DNA of 64,000 nt from Pseudomonas sp. Irchel 3A7 (lineage in GTDB: Bacteria; Pseudomonadota; Gammaproteobacteria; Pseudomonadales; Pseudomonadaceae), in contig NZ_FYED01000003.1 of NCBI RefSeq assembly GCF_900187565.1, positions 407,878-471,877 of the forward strand, given 5' to 3'. Shown here piece after piece: positions 60,027 to 64,000 of the stretch. Both the position numbers and the translations under genes were made by a program. The stretch's first letter is position 1. Each line of letters opens with the position of its first letter. Under the pieces are notes generated by a model. It had not been told where the DNA came from. It saw only the letters and a list, made by a program, of their open reading frames with translations, and searched no databases.

Positions 60027-60527
60027 CGTCTGGGATTTGGCTTTTCCTTTCGTGCATCCGTTCTCATCGAATTCAATGTTCGCGCCACGGCCTCGTTTGT
60101 TTTCGTAGCGATAGCGTGTGCTCGAGTTCCGAATACTGATCTTGTCTGGCTTGCCGAGAGCGCTTTCGACGTCTCGCTGAGTCATGCCCGCGATAATCCG
60201 CTGATTGATGATTGCTTCCCGCCGCTCTTTCGCGCTGATCAGATTTCCGCATTTGTCTTGGGCCTTGCCGACAACAGTTGGAACTCTTCTCTGGATTTTA
60301 GTGCCGGGTGTATCGCCACGCTCGGTTTCAGGCATTAGAGCTGTCACTGCGCCAGCGGGTGCGGGCGTGCGGACATCCTGGAGCGAAAAGCTTTCGCCTG
60401 TCGTGCAGCTCAGCGTGGTAAAGGTGATGTGCCCGTTGTCCGCCTCGCATCGGTGAATGGTCGTGGCAAGTGCCAAGGGCGAGCAGAGCAGGCTGATGAG
60501 TAAAGAATAGTGTGCGCTCGGTGGCAT
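60009..60527 (-). CDS. Exported DUF4124-domain protein
   Basis: A 172-residue secreted protein; signal peptide to about residue 21 (LLCSPLALA). The N-terminal mature part TTIHRCEADNGHITFTTLSCTTGESFSL is a DUF4124-like strand-rich module with a Cys pair. The C-terminal part, ERREAIINQRIIAGMTQRDVESALGKPDKISIRNSSTRYRYENKRGRGANIEFDENG, resembles the BamE/SmpA-like fold. Convergent on the tRNA cluster, with its stop inside the shared terminator. Likely periplasmic; role unknown. Confidence 0.84.
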   Translation of the reverse strand: MPPSAHYSLLISLLCSPLALATTIHRCEADNGHITFTTLSCTTGESFSLQDVRTPAPAGAVTALMPETERGDTPGTKIQRRVPTVVGKAQDKCGNLISAKERREAIINQRIIAGMTQRDVESALGKPDKISIRNSSTRYRYENKRGRGANIEFDENGCTKGKAKSQTAKSPH

Positions 60528-60746
60528 CGGGCGTCCTCCATGACGTTGTTCTCAAGCGTAGTCGCCACATTTTTCCGCTGCGGTGTGTTTTCTTTTCAGG
60601 ATAAGTCGTCGCAGTTTCAAGGATCAGGATGGCGCTCAGGTTTGTCTTGCAAGCGCTTGTTTCAGCCGCGATTTTTTAACATTTAAAACCGTCAGGCGGT
60701 GTATCATTGCGCCCGTCAGCCCCGCCGGGGCTTGTGGAATACCTCC

Positions 60747-60806
60747 ATGGACTTACCCAGTAGTTACTCAGTAAAACGTTTTTCCAATCATGAATTGACT
60801 GATTGA
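60747..60806 (+). CDS. Possible 19-residue leader peptide in the mgtE leader
   Basis: ATG and 18 further codons then TGA, reading MDLPSSYSVKRFSNHELTD. No strong RBS precedes it. It lies in the mgtE leader, where other Mg2+ transporter genes use leader peptides. Weak on its own; position and the hairpin on the mgtE RBS make it worth noting. Confidence 0.35.
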   Translation: MDLPSSYSVKRFSNHELTD

Positions 60807-60820
60807 TCCTTCCGGCGTGT

Positions 60821-60838
60821 TCCACTGCTGGGAGTGGA
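60821..60838 (+). promoter_or_regulatory. Hairpin that includes the mgtE ribosome-binding site
   Basis: TCCACT-GCTGGG-AGTGGA. The GGAG sites used by mgtE lie in its loop and right arm, so folding would block translation. Confidence 0.6.
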
Positions 60839-60846
60839 GTTCGCCT

Positions 60847-62289
60847 ATGTCTGAAGTTGAAGTAAAGAAAACACAGGAAAGCTTGCAGGACCGCCTCGCT
60901 CAGGTTGTTGAGCTGTTGCAGCGTCAGCGAGTGGTTGAAGACCTGACCCACCGCCAGGAAGGCCCGCATCACGATCGGGTCGAAAACCTGGTTCACCGGC
61001 AGAACCTCGTCGAATTGCAGCGCAAGCTCGACGACCTGCACTCCGCCGACGTCGCCTATATCCTTGAAGCCTTGCCGCTGGACGATCGTCTGACGCTCTG
61101 GCAATTGGTCAAGGCTGATCGCGACGGCGACATCCTTCTCGAAGTATCCGACTCGGTCCGTGAAACCCTGATCGCCGACATGGACGATCATGAGCTCCTG
61201 GCTGCCGCCAAGGACATGGATGCCGACGAACTTGCTGACCTGGCTTCCGAGCTGCCGCGAGATGTCGTCCACGAGCTGATGGAAACCCTCGATGCCCAGC
61301 AGCGCGAGCGCGTGCGGTCTGCGTTGTCTTACGACGAGGAGCAGGTCGGTGCATTGATGGACTTCGAGATGGTGACCATCCGCGAGGATGTCAGTCTCGA
61401 AGTGGTTCTGCGTTACCTGCGGCGTCTCAAGGAGCTGCCCGGTCATACAGACAAGCTGTTCGTGGTCGACTATGACGGCGTCCTCAAGGGCGTTCTGCCG
61501 ATCAAGCGTTTATTGGTCAACGATCCGGAAAAGCAGGTTTCTGAAGTCATGGCCAGTGATCCGGTGAGTTTTCATCCGGACGAAGAAGCCTACGATGCCG
61601 CCCAGGCGTTCGAGCGCTACGACCTGATTTCCGCACCTGTGGTCGATAAAAACGGCAAGCTGATTGGTCGTTTGACTATCGATGAGATGGTCGACCTGAT
61701 TCGTGAAGAGAGCGAAAACGAAGTTCTCAACATGGCGGGTCTGCGTGAAGAAGAAGATATTTTTGCATCGGTCTGGAAGTCGTTGCGCAACCGTTGGGCC
61801 TGGCTGGCGGTGAACTTGATCACTGCATTCGTCGCATCTCGGGTGATTGGCCTGTTTGAAGGTTCCATCGAAAAGCTCGTGGCGCTTGCCGCGCTGATGC
61901 CGATCGTTGCGGGCATTGGTGGCAATTCCGGTAATCAGACCATCACCATGATCGTTCGGGCCATGGCGCTGGACCAGGTCAGCACCGGTAATACTTCGCG
62001 ACTCATGCGTAAGGAGTTGGCGGTAGCGCTGATCAATGGTGTGATCTGGGGTGGTGTGATCGGGGTTGTTGCTTACCTGCTTTATGGCAGCTGGTCGTTG
62101 GGGGTGGTGATGACTGCTGCCATGACGCTCAACTTGTTGCTTGCTGCGTTGATGGGCGTTTTGATTCCGATGACGCTCGCGCGGCTTGGGCGCGATCCGG
62201 CAATGGGGGCCAGTGTGATGATCACGGCCATGACAGATAGTGGTGGGTTCTTTATTTTCCTTGGGCTGGCCACGATCTTCCTGCTCTGA
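60847..62289 (+). CDS. mgtE: Magnesium transporter MgtE
   Basis: A 480-residue Mg2+ channel. The cytosolic N domain (LHSADVAYILEALPLDDRLTLWQLV; LADLASELPRDVVHELMETLDAQQRERVR) is followed by two CBS motifs (VMASDPVSFHPDEEAYDAAQAFERYDLISAPVVDKNGKLIGRLTIDEMVDLIREES). The membrane part has five helices, including ALAALMPIVAGIGGNSGNQTITMIVRAMAL and MITAMTDSGGFFIFLGLATIFLL. High Mg2+ closes the channel through N and CBS domains. The start at 60847 has a GGAGTGGAG RBS. The leader carries a hairpin and small ORF. Confidence 0.96.
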   Translation: MSEVEVKKTQESLQDRLAQVVELLQRQRVVEDLTHRQEGPHHDRVENLVHRQNLVELQRKLDDLHSADVAYILEALPLDDRLTLWQLVKADRDGDILLEVSDSVRETLIADMDDHELLAAAKDMDADELADLASELPRDVVHELMETLDAQQRERVRSALSYDEEQVGALMDFEMVTIREDVSLEVVLRYLRRLKELPGHTDKLFVVDYDGVLKGVLPIKRLLVNDPEKQVSEVMASDPVSFHPDEEAYDAAQAFERYDLISAPVVDKNGKLIGRLTIDEMVDLIREESENEVLNMAGLREEEDIFASVWKSLRNRWAWLAVNLITAFVASRVIGLFEGSIEKLVALAALMPIVAGIGGNSGNQTITMIVRAMALDQVSTGNTSRLMRKELAVALINGVIWGGVIGVVAYLLYGSWSLGVVMTAAMTLNLLLAALMGVLIPMTLARLGRDPAMGASVMITAMTDSGGFFIFLGLATIFLL

Positions 62290-62302
62290 GTTTTATTCCA
62301 GT

Positions 62303-62333
62303 AAGGCCCGCTACCCAGCGGGCTTTTTTTTGC
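62303..62333 (+). terminator. Terminator after mgtE
   Basis: GGCCCGCT and AGCGGGC around ACCC, then TTTTTTTT. Confidence 0.95.
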
Positions 62334-62345
62334 CTGAATTTCAGG

Positions 62346-62378
62346 CAAAAAAAAGCCAGCGATCAGGCTGGCTTGAGC
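62346..62378 (-). terminator. Terminator after amrZ
   Basis: AAAAAAAAGCCAGC and GCTGGCTT with loop GATCAG; the A-run makes a T-run on the minus strand. Confidence 0.9.
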
Positions 62379-62390
62379 TTTCAATGTGAG

Positions 62391-62717
62391 TCAGGAGGCG
62401 TCAGTGGCCATCTCGGCATCATGGGCAATGAGTGAGACGAGTGCGTTTTGCTGGCGGTGGGAGAGTTGGCGGAAGCGTTGCAGCAATTCGCGTTCGTGCA
62501 ATGAAAGCTCTGGGCTGTCCAGGCGCATGCTTAGTTCTTCGCCCAGCGCACCTTCCTGAATAAGGCTCTGCTCAAGGCGCGCGATGATTTCGGAGTTCAT
62601 GCTGCGGTGATGATTGCGAGCCACCTCGGCAATGCGTTCACGCATTCCGTCTGGCAGACGTACGACGAACTTGTCAGCCGTACGGCTGGAATAAATTGCC
62701 TGTTTCAATGGGCGCAT
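62391..62717 (-). CDS. amrZ: Ribbon-helix-helix regulator AmrZ (AlgZ)
   Basis: A 108-residue Arc-type regulator of alginate, motility and biofilm genes. [41 protein letters not shown] is the ribbon-helix-helix (residues 12-52). The C-terminal tetramerization part [37 protein letters not shown] is nearly the same as in P. aeruginosa AmrZ. It represses or activates by DNA binding; it is convergent with mgtE. Confidence 0.97.
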   Translation of the reverse strand: MRPLKQAIYSSRTADKFVVRLPDGMRERIAEVARNHHRSMNSEIIARLEQSLIQEGALGEELSMRLDSPELSLHERELLQRFRQLSHRQQNALVSLIAHDAEMATDAS

Positions 62718-63350
62718 ATATTTAACCGGTTAGTTCAGGGGAGCGGTTCTCGGGATTGGCCGCAGGATGTCTGATACGACAAGCGCTATGGCCAAATGTT
62801 CAACCTGAATTGATAGAGGCGCGCATCATGCCTCAAACTTGCCAGATCATTGGCGTCAATTCTGTGACAAATATTGAACTGGGTAAAGGCGTTATGCCAG
62901 CACCAATTATCAGAAATGCGGACTGGTTTGGAAAGCTGTCCAGATCCGTATCGCCGGTTGCGTCCTCTGCCTGACAGTCGACGTCAAGATTTCTGACGGG
63001 CATGTCATACGAATCGATCACTGTTCCTTACCCTTTACAGGATAGTGGCAAATGGCCGATTTACTAGAGATGGATAGGCGGTGAGGGCGATTTAGGATGG
63101 ATGGCAGAGGATTTTGTCATAGGGGGCTTCAGGATCTGGCCGGGAGGGGCTGTCGAGTGGTATTTGTCCGGCGCTTCCGCTGGCGTGAGGAAGGTGTCAT
63201 GAGTCGCCTCGTGATTTTCCAGGTAAAACTTCGTCGTCTTCTGAAGCATCCTCCTACACTTAAAAAGCCCACGGATGACATGACAAAGGTGGGCTTGCCC
63301 GTTAACATGCACGCCGTCTATCGCTCTGCGTATTCTCGCGGGCAATTTGT
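62718..63350. other. 633-base gap upstream of amrZ with no supported protein gene
   Basis: Holds the amrZ promoter. Small ORFs on both strands (about 60-70 codons) have no RBS or convincing codon use. The plus strand from about 63040 to 63220 is unusually rich in GGA motifs. A hairpin AAGCCCAC/GTGGGCTT lies at 63265-63296. Confidence 0.5.
63265..63296 (-). terminator. Possible minus-strand terminator
   Basis: AAGCCCAC and GTGGGCTT around 16 bases; T-run on the minus strand only. No gene is known in front of it. Confidence 0.4.
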
Positions 63351-63427
63351 GTCTCAGTAGCTCAATTGGATAGAGCATCCCCCTCCTAAGGGGAAGGTTG
63401 GCAGTTCGAACCTGCCCTGGGACACCA
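63351..63427 (+). tRNA. tRNA-Arg(CCT)
   Basis: 77 bases; GTCTCAG/CTGGGAC acceptor; anticodon loop CTCCTAA gives CCT; encoded CCA. Confidence 0.97.
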
Positions 63428-63572
63428 CCTTTTCATAACCCTCCAATCTCTCTTTCCTCGCATTTCATTGGCAGTGGCTAAGTGCTTACTGTCCGGATGT
63501 GGCTCCTTCTATATAGAAGAAGCGATGTTTCCCCCTTTTTGCACCTTATTAATAGAAAAACCAAATCAGTGC

Positions 63573-63600
63573 TTGACGGCAGATTTCAGATGTCTATAAT
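63573..63600 (+). promoter_or_regulatory. rRNA operon promoter 1
   Basis: TTGACG, 16-base spacer, TATAAT. First of three tandem strong sigma-70 promoters. Confidence 0.8.
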
Positions 63601-63718
63601 TCGCCCCACTTCCGGCGCAGTCGAAACGGAAAACTCCTTGGTAAACAATGAGTTACGCAGTTTTCGGCAGCAGGTTGCTTCAGGTCATCGAAGCCGAAAG
63701 GAAGTTGAAAAAGAGGTG

Positions 63719-63746
63719 TTGACAGCAGCGAGTAACGCTGTAGAAT
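63719..63746 (+). promoter_or_regulatory. rRNA operon promoter 2
   Basis: TTGACA, 16-base spacer, TAGAAT. The -10 and the following GCGC/CGCC discriminator are alike in promoters 2 and 3. Confidence 0.85.
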
Positions 63747-63828
63747 TCGCCTCCCGCTGACGAGAGATCGAAAGCGCAAGTGGTTGAAGTTGTTGAGGAA
63801 AACCTTGAAAACTTCTGAAAATAATCAC

Positions 63829-63856
63829 TTGACAGCAAATGAGGCTGCTGTAGAAT
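63829..63856 (+). promoter_or_regulatory. rRNA operon promoter 3
   Basis: TTGACA, 16-base spacer, TAGAAT, then GCGCGCC, a GC-rich discriminator typical of stringently controlled rRNA promoters. Confidence 0.87.
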
Positions 63857-63892
63857 GCGCGCCTCGGTTGAGACGAAAGCTCTTAACCAACC

Positions 63893-63904
63893 GCTCTTTA
63901 ACAA
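63893..63904 (+). promoter_or_regulatory. boxA antitermination element of the rRNA leader
   Basis: GCTCTTTAACAA. Marks the transcribed 16S leader, which continues to the window end. The 16S gene itself starts beyond it. Confidence 0.88.
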
Positions 63905-64000
63905 CTGAATCAAGCAATTCGTGTGGGTGCTTGTGGTATCAGACTGCTAGTCAACAGATTATCAGCATCACAAGTTACTCCGCGAGAAATCAAAGATGTA

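Noticed and set aside
62756..63021. Two small overlapping frames (one on each strand) upstream of amrZ
   Set aside because: Neither has an RBS or convincing composition, and they oppose each other.
63064..63378. 104-codon minus-strand frame that crosses tRNA-Arg(CCT)
   Set aside because: It reads into the reverse complement of the tRNA gene, so it cannot be a real protein gene.

Overview
The window is chromosomal DNA from a Pseudomonas of the P. fluorescens group. The evidence is the alaS-lysC-rsmA order, the aotJQMOP-argR and aruCFGDB-aruE arginine loci, amrZ, gntR-gntK-gntP, a PACE efflux gene, and about twenty copies of the GTGGGAGCGAGCCTGCTCGCG palindromes (REP/REPIN) that crowd intergenic gaps in this group. 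Most of it is GC-rich core genome. One stretch at about 25.1-33.9 kb is accessory.

Layout. 0-5 kb: an ECF sigma factor translationally coupled to a periplasmic osmoprotectant-type binding protein, an I36-type inhibitor-like protein, a soluble two-PAS chemoreceptor (BdlA type) and a small Gln/Ala-rich protein. 5-10.3 kb: a glutathione S-transferase, the gluconate regulon (gntR divergent from gntK-gntP, with three matching operators) and a short orphan RHS-core protein. 10.4-25.1 kb: alaC, a LysE exporter, two GNAT acetyltransferases, an ECF42-type sigma factor with its DGPF/YCII partner, a LysR/PACE pair, a ZntB-like transporter, a PepSY protein, glpQ, a TetR/metallo-hydrolase pair and an exported amidase.

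25.1-33.9 kb, accessory: an antitoxin-like XRE gene without a visible toxin, a second XRE gene, three unrecognised or poorly known genes, and a bacteriocin locus. The bacteriocin has a colicin E3-type rRNase domain. It is followed by two tandem [cloacin-type immunity + DUF7683-like] modules, and between the modules lies the last 23 codons of a second, otherwise lost, bacteriocin gene. Next comes a ScoMcrA-like SRA-HNH type IV restriction enzyme lying between a truncated and an intact copy of a BRO-N gene.

34-53 kb: nrdB without nrdA, a DUF2790 gene, acsA, and the arginine uptake and succinyltransferase catabolism regulon. ArgR-type sites (TGTCGC-N8-AA) lie before aotJ and aruC, and a terminator-like hairpin between aotJ and aotQ probably raises binding-protein yield. 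53-64 kb: a ribH2-type lumazine synthase under an FMN riboswitch, ltaE, alaS, lysC, rsmA, tRNA-Ser(GCT), two identical tRNA-Arg(ACG), a DUF4124 gene, mgtE with a structured leader that holds a small ORF, amrZ, tRNA-Arg(CCT), and finally three tandem promoters and a boxA leading into an rRNA operon whose 16S gene starts beyond the window.

All functions are assigned from reading the sequences; no database search was run.
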